Assembly (NCBI GenBank): GCA_949128115.1
Contig: OX421961.1
Span: 51,322,171 to 51,386,170 of the forward strand
Direction of reading: 5' to 3'
Origin: Anaspis maculata
Taxonomy: Eukaryota; Arthropoda; Insecta; Coleoptera; Scraptiidae
DNA: 64,000 nt
The translations under genes were made by a program, and so were the position numbers. Numbering within the stretch: the first letter of the stretch is position 1; each line of letters opens with the position of its first letter. The notes beneath the pieces are model-generated. The model had not been told where the DNA came from and ran no database searches. It saw only the letters and a list, made by a program, of their open reading frames with translations. Of the stretch, positions 23,048 to 34,325 are shown piece after piece.

Positions 23048-23892
23048 CAGGGCTGGACAAAATACTCCGAAAAATGTATTTTAACACAAAATACAAAATA
23101 CACGATCCAAGATAGTCGAAATACAAAATACAAACTACTCCTTCAAAAGTCTTTGAAATACAAAATACGTATTTTGGAAAACTAAGAAATTCCAAAATAC
23201 AAAATACAACCTAGAGTATTCCAAATACAAAATACATTCTTATTGCGTATTTCAACCATTTTATTGGAAAAACCGTAAAATGCAAGTCTCAAGTCATGGG
23301 AACACTTCATTGATTCAGTCGCAACAATAAGTAAATTATTATGAACTATGAAAAGACAAATAAAATACACATAAAGTGAAGAAAACTTCATATTCAAACC
23401 TATTCATTCCTTACTTCATTCATCAATTCTTCAAAATAACAAATGTTGATTTCCTTTGGGGACAACCTGCTTTTCGAAAATATTGTCCGACATCCGACAT
23501 GGAACCTCCCGTGGCTGACAGTAGGATGCACTTACCAGTAAAACGTAGAACGTAAAAGATGCAATCGAACTCATTATCGATCCCAGATAGTGTGCAAAAG
23601 CAAGAAATGTCAATGGGGTGAATATAGTATCACCAGAACAATTTCGGCCCGAACAGACTAAAAGAGCATGGGAAACAAATGTATTTTGTATTTTCTATTT
23701 TGAAAATCAAAATACTTTTCCGAAAAATGTATTTAAAATACAAAATACGAAATACTAGCTGCCTGAACTATTCCAAAATACAAAATACAAATACTTCCCA
23801 ATCAAATGTATTTAAATACAAAATACAAAATACTTAAATGTATTTCAAATACGTATTTCAAATACTTGTATTTGAAATACCGCCCAGCCCTG
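23048..23892. mobile_element. 845-bp hAT-type element, perfect 8-bp TSD, AAATAC-rich ends
   Basis: Starts CAGGGCTGGAC and ends GCCCAGCCCTG. Flanked by GCTATACC on both sides (23040-23047, 23893-23900). The outer ~200 bases at each end are made of reiterated AAATACAAAATAC motifs in inverted orientation, probably subterminal repeats. No transposase. Confidence 0.92.
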
Positions 23893-23900
23893 GCTATACC

Positions 23901-24439
23901 TAACACATACCATAAAGGTAAGAACCTATATGTGTACAAATAAAGACGTTCCTTTTAAAAATTTTAATGCAGCTTCAGCTCTTCCAACGAACCAGTAAAT
24001 TTATCGTGAATGAACACCGTGGCCGTGGGATATAATAAAAGTATCCATCTGGGAGTAAGACTCGGTGCAGTTCTTGCATCTGCTATAAATGCAAGTCCAT
24101 GAATTCCTGATGATAAAACGATGAAATATGGCATTTTCATCGGAGTTCTGCATAGCATACAGGAAAGAAAATTTCCGAGGCTGCACCCGTACTTCCCAGC
24201 CTGCCAAGGAAATGAATTGAAATAATGCAGTTTTTGTTCCTACTACTGCTGCAAAGCGGTCGCCGAATAGAGCTCGGGTCGCTGCCGGTGATGCGGGGGA
24301 CGCGGGCAACATTTTTATGAAAAGGAACTCAATCGTTTATATAAGAAGCCATTACTCCTCCAGACGTGCTCATTCTTCCCCCTTGATAGATTACACTTTC
24401 AATACAGGGAGATGGGGGACCTTAGATGGTAATTTATTC
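23901..24439. other. No feature recognised
   Basis: Unassigned sequence between the hAT element and the CpG-richer island at 24.4 kb. Minus-strand frames near 24000-24312 lack recognisable motifs. Confidence 0.35.
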
Positions 24440-25110
24440 GTTCCGACTCCTCCGACGGGCTGTAAAACTTAACCTCTAAGGTTTTAATCGGCGCCATTTT
24501 TTCAGCAGCTTACTTTAATTAAAATAAACGGCGAGAGGGCGCGCGCGGGACGACCGGGTTTTATTATGATGTGAGTGAGTATTGGGAGTTACGAGTTTCA
24601 ATTTCGAAATTTCCGATCGCCGCCGCCCTCTCTTTCGCCCCTTAATCCAATCAATTTTTTACAACAGCGACAATCCTAGTGCCGCCGCCAGTCATCGGCC
24701 GATTTAGTTTCCATTTTTATAGAATCCAACTCGACTACATTACGGGGTATTTCAAAGAGGAATGTGCCATAGCTTAATGTCCGATACAGGGCAAATGATA
24801 TGGGACCATCGATATGATATGGACTTCATCGACCATTCTATGGTTTCCATTTTTCAAATTCTTCTGATGTGCGTCTGGCGCTGGCATAATGACGACGGGA
24901 GCGAGGGCGGTAATGGTGGCAGGGTGGCGCGCGGGCTCTAATTATCAAAACGGCCGTGTTGTTGCGATAAATTCACGTTAAACGAATAATACTTAAAACT
25001 ACAAGTGTTATTAAGGCAAATTGCGCATTAAACAAGGCTCAAATCGCTGCAAATCCTCTTCCGCGCTCGCAATTAATATGCGCGTAAGGATCCTTAGCGA
25101 ATAATTTCTA
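24440..25110. other. Island not obviously repetitive, CpG-richer; candidate conserved non-coding DNA
   Basis: CpG-containing words are dense here (GGCGCGCGGG, CGATCGCCGCCGCC, AACGGCCGTG, ATGCGCGTAAGG), mixed with TAAT-core motifs (CTAATTATC, TTAATTAAAATAAA, CGTTAAACGAATAATAC). It contrasts with the TE-derived surroundings and shows no transposon ends or long frame. Such composition is typical of arthropod regulatory blocks, but that is an inference without an alignment. Confidence 0.3.
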
Positions 25111-25241
25111 GATTTCAAGATGTGAAGTGGGACGCACAGGACAAACAATGAACACAGCACAAAAAAATGAGTCGAGGAGGATGAAAGAGAAAAGCGGACG
25201 AAAAAAAACAGTCGGATAATTAGGTATGTATACAATTTTAT

Positions 25242-25420
25242 GTGTATAGACAATACAAATAGAAAAGACCATAATTATGTCGTCACGGATTTCCACGGTT
25301 GCGTAGGAACCAGACGAGTCCAACATTCAAAAAAAAAGGTTGGCTGATTTTTGATGCCCCAATATCCGTGACGACGGTGGTGATAACGTATGGTCTTCTC
25401 TATTTGTATTGTCTATATGT
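25242..25420. mobile_element. Small foldback (MITE-like)
   Basis: ATAGACAATACAAATAGAAA at the left matches, inverted, TCTATTTGTATTGTCTAT at the right. The match continues through GACCATAA..ACG and GTCGTCACGGAT / ATCCGTGACGAC. Loop about 70 bases. Target duplication unclear. Confidence 0.65.
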
Positions 25421-25654
25421 TCATTCTCTTTAGTTAATTTTCTTGGTGGTGTGATGGTTTTCGATGCTCTGTGCTGATGCATGCCTCCACTGCTTCCTAC
25501 CTCCTACATATAGATAGAGATACATGCCGAAACCTAACAGCTATGGGAAAATTGGAAATTTATTACTTATTAGTTTCCTACCCACACAGTTTTAGTGTGT
25601 TTGAACGTTTGTCTAAAAGCACTAAACGCAAATTTGTAACAATACAGGCGATTG

Positions 25655-25830
25655 ACCTAATTGGAGAAAATGGCCCATTCGTGTAGAAAGATTTAGGGAA
25701 TTAATTGTTTGAAGAGGTCTAAGTTGCCGTCAGGCAACGTCGGCTGTCACGTGAAGTCACGTCAGTTGAAGACACGTCAAAACTGTCACACTGTTGTCTT
25801 GTCAATGCACTGCCGCAAATTTTTAGCGCA
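25655..25830 (+). repeat. Dispersed repeat family R, copy 2
   Basis: Contains GGAGAAAATGGCCCATTCGTG, GATTTAGGGAATTAA and GTCAGGCAACGTCGGCTGTCACG, as in the copies at 13.8 and 38.7 kb. Ends in sequence with repeated CACGTCA motifs. Confidence 0.6.
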
Positions 25831-25867
25831 CTTCTCCAAACGGGAAGGCGCTTTTGTCCTCGCTTTG

Positions 25868-25891
25868 TCCGTCCGTCCGTCCGTCCGTCCC
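25868..25891. repeat. (GTCC)n microsatellite
   Basis: A run of GTCC repeats. Related (GTCT)n and (GGAC)n runs occur at 26950, 37692 and 46819, each next to members of the same complex repeat family. Confidence 0.85.
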
Positions 25892-25924
25892 CGCATCTAG
25901 TCCTAGACGAAAAGGTTTTTGCGA

Positions 25925-26670
25925 AAAAATTTTACTCCATTGGGTAGCTCATGACCTTGTATCCCGAACCAAGAAAAATCTTGACGAAATAATAATAAAC
26001 AATGACAATAATAACAATTTAGTGTGACGCGGCATCGCCGTTGAATGCTGCATTTCAGAAGCCGGCCTGATCTCGAAAGTTATCACATGCGAGGAAGTAC
26101 CCGATCTTATCATTTTACCATAATACATATGCGGAGTTATATTTAGAGAATGATTTGAACTTTATTTTAATGAAAATTTCACATCGGTGCGAGGTGCCGA
26201 TTAGTAGTTATTAATTTTTGAAAATGACTCCGAAACTACGGCTCGGCCGCAAATGATTTATTCGTTGCTTGCTGGTGCTTGATATCCTTTCCTCCGAACA
26301 AAACGAAATTCAATACAGAAAATATTTCAACTCGAATGGGTAGCTCATGGCCTTGGTACGCGAATCAAGGAAAATTTTGCCGAAATAATCATGAACAATT
26401 ACAAAAATAACATTTTGGTGTAGGGCGGCTTCGCCGATCAAGTGCTGGCATTCGCGGTAAGATGTAGAAAGTTGCGATATGCAGGCAACTACAATTTCTT
26501 AATGAAATACATCACTGCATGTACGGCATTATATTTAGAGAACAATTTGAACTTTCTTTTGACAAAAACCCCACTTCGATCCGACCGTTGGGTCAATTGT
26601 TATCAATTTTTGAAAACGACCGCAAAGCCACGGCTCGGCGCATATTACACGACCCTACAAATTTAAAATC
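25925..26670. repeat. Two ~395-bp diverged tandem units
   Basis: The segment GGGTAGCTCATG.CCTTG (25941) recurs at 26337. Downstream landmarks are shared in order: AATAATNATGAACAAT, GCGGC.TCGCCG, TTATATTTAGAGAA..ATTTGAACTTT and AATTTTTGAAAA.GAC..CGGCTCGG. The units are clearly diverged and have no coding capacity. Confidence 0.65.
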
Positions 26671-26779
26671 AGACGTGCCGAAATAGTAATTGAACATTTT
26701 GAAATAGTCAATACTAGGTACCTGAAGGATAATGGCACTCAAATTACGAAAGATGTTCGCTCAATAACAAAAAAAAAGT

Positions 26780-27770
26780 AGGTAGGTATCACTAAAAATC
26801 ATGTGACAAGGCTACCATTTTTTCGGTTTTTCGATAAAAAAGAAATGTTCCAATTCAAAAGTGAACCCGATATCAGTGTTCAGGAGGTCGAAATCAGTTG
26901 GAGAACATTTTTTTATATAAGTAACAGAATGACGCTTATGTGGCCGGTTTGTCTGTCTGTCTGTCTGTCTGTCCGAGTCCGTGCAGAAATTAAGACGCTG
27001 TACTCCTTCTCGAGAATTGAAACAAGAGTCTTGGAACTTTTTTCCGATTAATAGCTGATGTCCCCAAGGGTGGCCAATGGGCACTATTTTTGTTATCCAT
27101 ACATCGTTATCATTATTCTCAAAAAACAGAGATCTCCTGTGCACTTCGATGAAGTTGAACTTCTCCTCGGGAAATAAAGCTACAGCCCTTGAAGATTGAA
27201 CTTTATCCGGTGGATAGCTTAGGTCCTCAAGGACCAAATAGGCAGGTTGGCTTTCATAATTCGGCCGCCATCTTGGCTGCCATATTGAAATTTCTTATTA
27301 GTGGAACGATTGTCATGAAACTTGAAACTTACCCTTGTCTAGTACGATCATTCTTATTTTCAAGCCAAATTTCATGATTGCCCCACCATCTTGGCCGCCA
27401 TATTGAAATCTCTTATAAGTGGAAGGATTTTCATGAAACTTGAGAGTTACGCTTGTCTCGTACGATCATTCCTATTTTCAAGCTGAGTTTCATAGTTCTG
27501 CCGCCATCTTGGCTGCCATATTGAAATCTCTTGTTAGTGGAACGATTTTCATGAAACTTGGAACTTACCCTTGTCTAGTACGATCATTTTGATTTTCAAG
27601 CCGAATTTCATGATTCTGTCGATATTTTGGCCGCCATATTGCAATTTTTTGCCCAAGACGGTAGAACCCTATAATCACTTAACATCTTGCGTTCACTAAT
27701 CCTCCAAAAAGGAAGTGCGCTACTGAGCCTCATGCCCATGAGGCATATTCGCTTGTTTGTTCCTGTGAAC
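26780..27770 (+). repeat. Complex repeat family K, copy 1, with four 118-bp units
   Basis: Contains (GTCT)n at about 26950-26974, a TCCTCAAG..TGGCCA(A/G)TGGGCA stretch, and about four units with a 118-bp period (27264, 27382, 27500, 27618). The units share CGCCATCTTGGC(T/C)GCCATATTGAA, GTGGAACGATT.TCATGAAACTT and CTTGTCT.GTACGATCATT. It ends at GTGCGCTACTGAGCCTCATG. Related copies are at 37.66-38.24 kb and, inverted, at 45.70-46.07 kb. Family unknown. Confidence 0.75.
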
Positions 27771-27965
27771 CCTTGGGACCCCGCAGGCTCTTTATTGGGT
27801 TTTACATCGATGACCAGCGTCGTCGCAGACCTGTCTCTGCATCATCCCTAGCTTTCACCCACGGAACAGCAACAGTGACTGTGGAGCGAGTCCTCGGCAC
27901 ACAATTCCTCTCAAAAATTCCTGCACGATCAAGTACCGAGCTTCACACCAGGTGGCGTTTTTGAA
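27771..27965 (+). repeat. Dispersed repeat family R, copy 3 (3' half)
   Basis: Contains CGATGACCAGCGTCGTCGCAG, related to CGATGATCAGGGTCATCGCAG at 38.86 kb. It also holds CTCTCAAAAATTCCTGCACG..CCGAGC..CACACCAGGTGGCG, the inverse of 13.84-13.90 kb. Confidence 0.55.
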
Positions 27966-28007
27966 ATGTATATCGCCCATAGTTATTGTAGCGGGCTATA
28001 TTCCAAG

Positions 28008-28261
28008 TCCAACTTGCAACTTTTTTTATTAGGTGTTTATGGGCGCATCGAGTACTAACTCATTAGCGCCCTTGCGGTGATCTCCTCCGTTTCATCCTTT
28101 TTCCCTTGACGTGACCGTGACCGCTCGGTTAGTACACGCCAAAGTACTTGAGAGCGCATAGAAAAGCCACCTGCCCCAGCGGGATTTGAACTCCGGACCT
28201 CTGGATTTGAAGCCAGAGACGGAGCCCACCCGGAGCTACCGCCGGGATCCAACTTGCAACT
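28008..28261 (-). mobile_element. tRNA-derived SINE with perfect 14-bp TSDs
   Basis: The insert 28022-28247 is flanked by TCCAACTTGCAACT at 28008-28021 and 28248-28261. On the minus strand it starts with a tRNA-like head: CCCGGCG and CGCTGGG can pair as an acceptor stem, there is an A-box-like TAGCTCCGGGTGG, an anticodon arm CTCTGG..CCAGAG whose loop CTTCAAA reads TCA, and a B-box-like GAGTTCAAATCCC. A body follows and a short A tail (T run at 28021-28027). The variable arm is short, so it is not a true selenocysteine tRNA despite the TCA. Different family from the SINE at 18.5 and 45.5 kb. Confidence 0.88.
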
Positions 28262-29392
28262 GATGCATCAAAATTGCGCCGTCAATAGTCAAAGAAATGT
28301 CAAACTTTCACGTCAATATGCAGCCTCCTCCTGGGTCTAAACATGAATCAGATCTATGGAAAATGGAAGACGAAAATGGGTGTGAATAAGACCTTCTCCG
28401 CATTTGTCTAAGATTTGGAGCTCACAGGTGATACATTGAAAACAAAAATTCAATTTTTTGACCGCGTGCATCTTTGTATCGATTGTCTTGAGCGGAAAAA
28501 TATTACCCCTGTGATCCCCTAATTGTTTTGAGATGTTAGTTTTTCCCAGATGCATTGTGGAAAAGTATTATTATTAATATTCTCTTGGGTTTAGGTTCGT
28601 ACCCCTTGCACTGAAACCACAGTTTATTGTGCCCCTTGGAAATAAGTATCCGATATGTTATTTTATTGGCATGGACGAGGACACGGACGTCGGACAACCA
28701 AACGCTTATTGTTAGATGAATGAGACATGCATTGTCATCATGATTGTATATACAATTCAGGAGAGGTAACTAATCATTCTTCCCTGTGCTTTCACCCGCT
28801 TCCTGCTCTGCATTATGGAAATTAATTGGTGGGCATGCTTGCGTTTTCCAGTATTGTCACTGCCAGACACAAAGAATACTTTCATAGCTTCCTCCCAAAT
28901 ACCTTCTGTGACTGTGAGGCGTGCATGGACATTGAATCGACTCGAGACAATTCCTTCAGTGATGGTGTTTTTTTGTAAAATTTGGAAAAGTTTAAAGGAG
29001 TGTTCTGAAGCTTTTCCCGCCCGCCGCCGTGAAGTTAATTTGAATGTGAAAGCCAATAAGCCGGCCGACCGTCACGTCAAGAATTTGTAATTCCAATATT
29101 AAAAGTTTTATTGTAGAAAAAACACAATTATGCACGGGGTGACGACAGCTATCAAACAATGCGCGAAATTTAGGACGAGAAATGATTCTCAACTCAAGTT
29201 CTGACTGTTGAAGAACGGCAAACTCGGCAGACCCGGCTTTATCGTCATTTCAGGCTTTATAGGCTATGCAGAATTCACGGAGTTGCTTGACGTGAAGTTG
29301 GAGTTAATGAGAAAATGAGAGTTGTTTTGTGTGGAACGGTTCTTGAGATGGATGAAACAACATTTGAGAAAAAATGAGCTCGGGCATTTACA
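28262..29392. other. No feature recognised
   Basis: Unassigned sequence. Overlapping frames of about 90-100 codons on both strands at 28757-29090 mirror each other and carry no recognisable motif. Confidence 0.4.
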
Positions 29393-30091
29393 CACAGAGA
29401 AAAGAGGTTATTTGATTTAAGAAATTGAAGTTGTTTGAAACTGATTTCTTCAGAACAAACAAAATTTTTTCAAATCAACAAAAAAAATTTTGCTTCAAGA
29501 AAATGCGGTTTCTTGGAGATTTTTTTGGATTTATTTGATTTGAGACATTTTGCGCTCTTCGTCTTGAACATATACTGTCTTAGAACAAAGAAATATTCAG
29601 AAAAATAAACCAAATAAACCAATATGTTTCAATCAAATCATTCTTGTTTCCATTTAGCTACTAAACAATGTTTCTTTGCTGTAAAAGCGGAAGTATTTGC
29701 ATCAAATAAATATTTCTTTGGCTCAAAGCTCCGATCGCTGTGAACAAAGCTCCGTCGCTTGACTTGTCACGACCTGCAAAATCATTCTATTGTTTGAGAT
29801 GAGGTTGTGCACTTATCAAAAAAATTAGGATTCAATTGAATATATGAATTCTCAAATCAAATTAATGGATCTTTCCAATTGAATAAATAGTTCAGTAACC
29901 CAAACAAATTGCCAAGGTCCAAGTCCATCCTGCTAATAAATCAATGTGTTGTAATAAAAAAATGTTTATTTGCAAGTTTCAAAGAAATCATTCTGATGTA
30001 CCAAACAAATATTTCCTTCGCCATATAGAAACAACAAATTTATTTGAAATAAAGAAGATTTATTTGGTCTAAATAAAGTCTTTTCTCTGTG
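29393..30091. mobile_element. 699-bp TIR element with CACAGAGAAAAGA termini
   Basis: Starts CACAGAGAAAAGAGGTTATTTG and ends with ..GTCTTTTCTCTGTG. The sequence between is rich in AAATAAA.ATTTCTTTG motifs in both orientations, so the arms are loosely symmetric. Non-coding. The target duplication is not clear (the left flank has an extra CA), so the superfamily is not assigned. Confidence 0.6.
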
Positions 30092-30144
30092 CAAACGTGG
30101 ACATAACATAGCTGTAATTCCAAATTTTTATCGAAAACTTAAAT

Positions 30145-30262
30145 ACATCTCGCGAGCTGAGAACTATCTGTTCCATCTGCACTTTTTGTAGAAAATGTTT
30201 TTTTGAACTTCGATCCAGCAAAAAATGGACGAAATGTTTCATGATATGTTCATGTTTCATGT
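30145..30262. repeat. Single arm of the foldback family seen at 20423-20712
   Basis: Contains CGCGAGCTGAGAAC, TGTAGAAAATGTTTTTTTGAAC and ATGGACGAAATGTTTCATGAT in the same order as the nested foldback. The second arm is missing. Confidence 0.65.
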
Positions 30263-31338
30263 TGTTTAATAGAAATGTGAATTTTTTCCACAATCATTTT
30301 TACAGTTGTGAAGACCTTGATTGCCTGATGCCAATAATATTTTAGCCGAACGTTCCATCCAAGTATCGAGTTTCAACTAAATCTATAGAAATTTTTCATA
30401 GATGTAGAGAAAAAGCCTACGTTCTTATTCAATTATTTTGTAGTACACCTGACTAACATTTCGGAGCCAAATCTACAAATTTATATCACAATGGATTCAG
30501 ACACACGGAAAAAGCCAAAAAAAAAGTTGACCTGTTTTCCGCTGAAAATTTAATAATTTTACAAACTGCATGCCTGATTTTTATCAGAGCAGCACATGTT
30601 CTATCAAGTCAAAATCGTTGCATAAAAATCTTCTGTCTCTCTTTGACAGTGACATTTCCGTCTGACAGATCACGGTGAGAGCTTATTTTAACCTTTTTAC
30701 CAGAGCCCATTAAATCTAACAAATGATATTGTTATAAATACCTAACACAATTTTTGTTGAGAACTGATACCTCGGTTCGGTTGATACCGTCGTAGAGATT
30801 GCGAGAGAAAAGCGTTTATTATTAAATTCAATACATTGTTGATATCTAATGAAAAACAGGGCATGCACTTTAACGTAGTGCTTGAAGAGCTTTTACTATA
30901 GGAATTACTATCATCACAGGATCTCTTGTATATTCACATCACGTCCGGCGTATCTGAAAGCTAGGAGGCTCCATGATGCATTATAAATTTATTACGCGCC
31001 ATGTCCATGTGTAAACAATGTTCTAAATTGAATTAAATGTTTAATAAAATTACGAGAATCCGCGTTTGTCGGATTATACACACTTGGTGATCCCTAATAT
31101 GGACTCTAAACAGAGAGACCTCAACCTAGAACAATTTATCCAGGCTACGGCTAAGACTGATGACACCTGCAAAGTTTTGGAGCGAAACTATCAGTGGCCA
31201 TCAGCCGTCTTTCCCTAGCGATCCAGCTTGTCACTTTATTTTTGCTTCAAAAGTCATTCTACTGCATCTAAAACGTGAACGGCATACACTTACCGCATTA
31301 GAGAAACAGCAGCGATTTCATGTAGGTAAATAAAATAA
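30263..31338. other. Mostly unassigned; one dispersed repeat segment
   Basis: No gene. The segment about 31165-31290 (AAGTTTTGGAGC..CCATCAG, CTTGTCACTTTATTTTTG, AAAACGTGAACGGCATAC) recurs at about 35940-36055, so it is part of a dispersed repeat. Confidence 0.45.
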
Positions 31339-31340
31339 TA

Positions 31341-31471
31341 CGGGGTGTTTATAAGAAACTGTGATCGCGGCAGGCATAGGTTAGGCCGAAAAACGCAGTA
31401 ACAGGCGTGATTGTAGTGATCGAAAGCGGATTCCAAAGGCGATGCGATCACAAACGTTTATAAACACCCGG
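31341..31471. mobile_element. 131-bp MITE with CGGGGTGTTTATAA termini, TA target
   Basis: Starts CGGGGTGTTTATAAGAAACTGTGATCGC and ends with the near inverse, flanked by TA (31339-31340, 31472-31473). Hairpin-forming and non-coding. Confidence 0.75.
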
Positions 31472-31507
31472 TATATTGTAAGAAAATGAATCTATTTCTC
31501 TATTTGC

Positions 31508-31782
31508 AATTCAAGTTATTTTCTCGTAACAAAATGGCTGCCAAAGGCTGGTTATAGTGACAGCTGACAATTACATTAAAAGGGGAGAGAGCTTCATTTT
31601 CTGAATTATTTGAAGATATTACCTCGGATATTGCTAATAATAATCTGAGCTCAGCTGAAGGCAAGTTACAGTATAGACAAAGCCATAAAATTGAGTTATG
31701 TTATTCAAATCTAATAGCTGTCACCTGCTGTCACCACAATCCGCCTTTGGCAGCCATCTTGTGGCGGGAAAATAATTTGAAT
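31508..31782. mobile_element. 275-bp foldback, ATTCAA..ATGGCTGCCAAAGGC arms
   Basis: Left arm ATTCAAGTTATTTTCTCGTAAC then AAATGGCTGCCAAAGGC; the right arm is the near inverse (GCCTTTGGCAGCCATCTTGTGGCGGG..). The arms are about 50 bases and continue with CAGCTGACA / TGTCACC segments. Family unknown. Confidence 0.65.
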
Positions 31783-32459
31783 CGTGAATTCTCCTTTTGT
31801 TTTTGTATACTTGATATGTTTGGAAGATAAAAACAAGTTGGCTAAAGTATTTTACCCAGGTAGATGCAGTATTCCGAAGTTGACACATACCTGAAACAAG
31901 AGGAAAAATCCAATTAATTTAACAATCAACTGAAAAAATTCGAGCGAAAAAAAGCAGGTGGAAAATGTAGGATAGATAGCCATGCAAATGAATTTCAGAT
32001 CAGTAACTTTTCGATTCTGTACCTGAACTGAACGTGTAAAATAAATATTTATGGAAGTTGATCCTGTCAAGTTGGGACGTGCCAGGTTTAAATTTCAATA
32101 TAAATAACATCGCTATAAACATCGAACGAATTCCCAATTGCAATTCGGAAAAGCTTTCGTTTATCTCAAATTACATGACAACACAGGCGGGTAGACATTC
32201 CCAACATGAGCCTTTTTAAACTGATACTGATGTTTATAAAACAGGGAAGTGAAAAAGAGTAGGGATATATGATATTTAGATCAATGTAGAACCGATATGT
32301 ATGTATCAACAGTGATTCGCCCCAATCAACTTATCAGGTAGTACGTCTTTTTATTTATAACGGGTGATCATTTGAAAACTATCAACCCGTCATAACTCCC
32401 GATTATTGGTAAATAGTTCATCGGGCAAAAATGGATGGATTTTTTAATCGAAGGACGTC
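31783..32459. other. No feature recognised
   Basis: AT-rich, unassigned. Confidence 0.35.
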
Positions 32460-33070
32460 TAAAACATTGGTAGGTACCTACATTGGCAAATTTCTACCTT
32501 CAACCCCTTTGCCCTGATACACCTCAGCTCAGCTTTGAAATTTCAAATGACACCATCAACTTTATGATACATCAAACTAAAAAGAATTGGATTTTTTTCT
32601 GAAAAAAATATTTTCAAACTTTTTTAACCCCATCCCATTTGTTCCCCAAAATTTCCTGATTGTTTAATATAATGTTTTCGACGTCATCCTGCATAGCATT
32701 GAAGAAGAACATTTTCGGCAGAATCAAGTGCCACCCGAATTCACCCCCTCGCTACCCCCACCTCAACTTCACAATATTACACATGGCACATGGCACTACC
32801 TACCTACCTACTTTATGATTTAGCAAATTCCAAGACATTTCAATTCTTTGTGAAAAAAATATTTTTTCAAAACTCCCCTTTGTCTCCCAAAATTCTCAGA
32901 ATTTATTGAGGGGAGAGCTTCAACATTTTGGGAATATTGTTTTCAGAAAAAGATTGAGTTTGCTTTGATCTGATGCATCACAAAGTAGGTAGTGTCTTTT
33001 TTAAGTTTCAAAGTTGGGGTGAGGGCAGCGAAGAAATGAGTTTGGGTAGCACTTTTTCCACTTGAAATTC
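32460..33070. repeat. Cluster of inverted and direct ~240-bp repeat units
   Basis: The order CACCTCA..TTTGAAATTT..CATCAA.TTTATGAT..AAAAAGAATTGGATTTTTTTCTG (32515-32600) is echoed at 32755-32860. It is echoed again in inverse at 32945-33060, together with TCCCCAAAATT / AATTTTGGGAG blocks. Diverged, non-coding. Confidence 0.5.
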
Positions 33071-33869
33071 CCTCTCTTGATGTTATACAAAATTACGGTT
33101 ACTGCACTGCAGACAATTATTAAGGGATCGAGAATATTAAATATGTAGAATACCTACTACTGTGATTTGCCTGGATGGATAGGTATAGAGACCAAATCGT
33201 TCTTGCTCTCATCTCATTCAATCTCAGTGCTTTTCTGTTCGTAAATTGTTAGCAAGGCTCCTTGCAATGGCAACTTCTTCGTTAGCAAGATTGCTAGCAA
33301 ACAATCCACAGGCAGAATAGGGCTGGATGGCCATTTGAAGGAAACAGGCCTTCTCCTTCACCTTTACCAAATTGTCTTTTACAAGAAAAAAACAATGATA
33401 CACGACAAACTATCCCTAAAATTAGCTGGCATTTCGCGAAACACCATACATTTCTACACGGATGCCTCAGAGTAACTTTGATTTAAATCCGCCAGTTGGG
33501 CCTTTATATTAAATTAGAACGTTACTTGTTTCCTCGTAAAATTCGTATTTTTATTAGGCAGATTCCCAACACACTTCAACTCTTGCGTCTCTACATGAAG
33601 AATATGATGTGCTCGCCTGTGAGGAAAGGGCAATAAAATTCCGTTATTGACGCAAGCGGCAATGGTAGACATAATTTTACGGTTCATCTCCACTTTTCAT
33701 GCAGAGACTATGTCGTATAAAAACTTGTAATAAAAGACATGCAGGATGTGTGGGTGTATATGTAGTACAACACATATAGTTTTTTGTGGTTTCCCTTGAA
33801 TTGTAAGTAGGTATATAGGTATTTGTAATAGGTACATAGGGTAAAGTATAAGTCGAGGTATGTTGTCTG
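33071..33869. other. No feature recognised
   Basis: Unassigned. Overlapping minus-strand frames at 33677-33908 are short and rich in TATA-like and TGTA-like words. Confidence 0.35.
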
Positions 33870-34325
33870 ATGCATGGCTTCCAAAGGGCTTTTGACTCCG
33901 TCAAGCACCCTCTACTGTAGCAGAAACTTCATCAGGAGTAGCCTAAGCGGTAGATTGATTCGGATTATCCAAAGAATTCATGAAGCTTGCAGTCTGAAAG
34001 TTGAACATAATGGATCATTTTCACGGCCCTCTAACGTAACAAAAGGCGTTTTGCGTTTTGTTGTCTTCCATTTTTCTGGCAGACATTATTAGAAGTTTTT
34101 CAGGGGGAAGGGTATGTAGGGGGGACTCAATGTGGATGGTAGCACTGATGTTTTGATGTTGCTCTATGTTGATGATTTAGTCATACTCTTGATGATTTAG
34201 TCATACTCTCGGATCAACTGCGGACCTAAAAAAAAACTCATGCCCTATAACTGTACTGTGAGGGCAACTTGTCGAATGTCAATTTGAGTGAAACCAATCC
34301 AAGGAAGTTGTCTTTAGCTACAGGT
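33870..34325 (+). pseudogene. LINE reverse transcriptase pseudogene fragment
   Basis: Fragments in shifting frames resemble the RT at 6309-8672: AFDSVK near 33883, SGRLIRIIQRIHE near 33945, SNVTKGVL near 34033, then LLYVDDLVILSD near 34160. The segment between KGVL and the catalytic box is shortened and out of frame, and a 20-bp tandem duplication (TTGATGATTTAGTCATACTC twice, from 34173) sits in the catalytic box. Non-functional. It may be a relative of, but is not the same family as, the 6-8.7 kb LINE. Confidence 0.75.

Noticed and set aside
27264..27650. CRISPR-like array
   Set aside because: The 118-bp units are contiguous, diverged tandem repeats without unique spacers, in a eukaryotic TE context.
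28175..28247. Functional tRNA gene (possibly tRNA-Sec)
   Set aside because: It is joined to a body and A tail and lies between 14-bp target duplications, so it is a SINE head; the variable arm is too short for tRNA-Sec.
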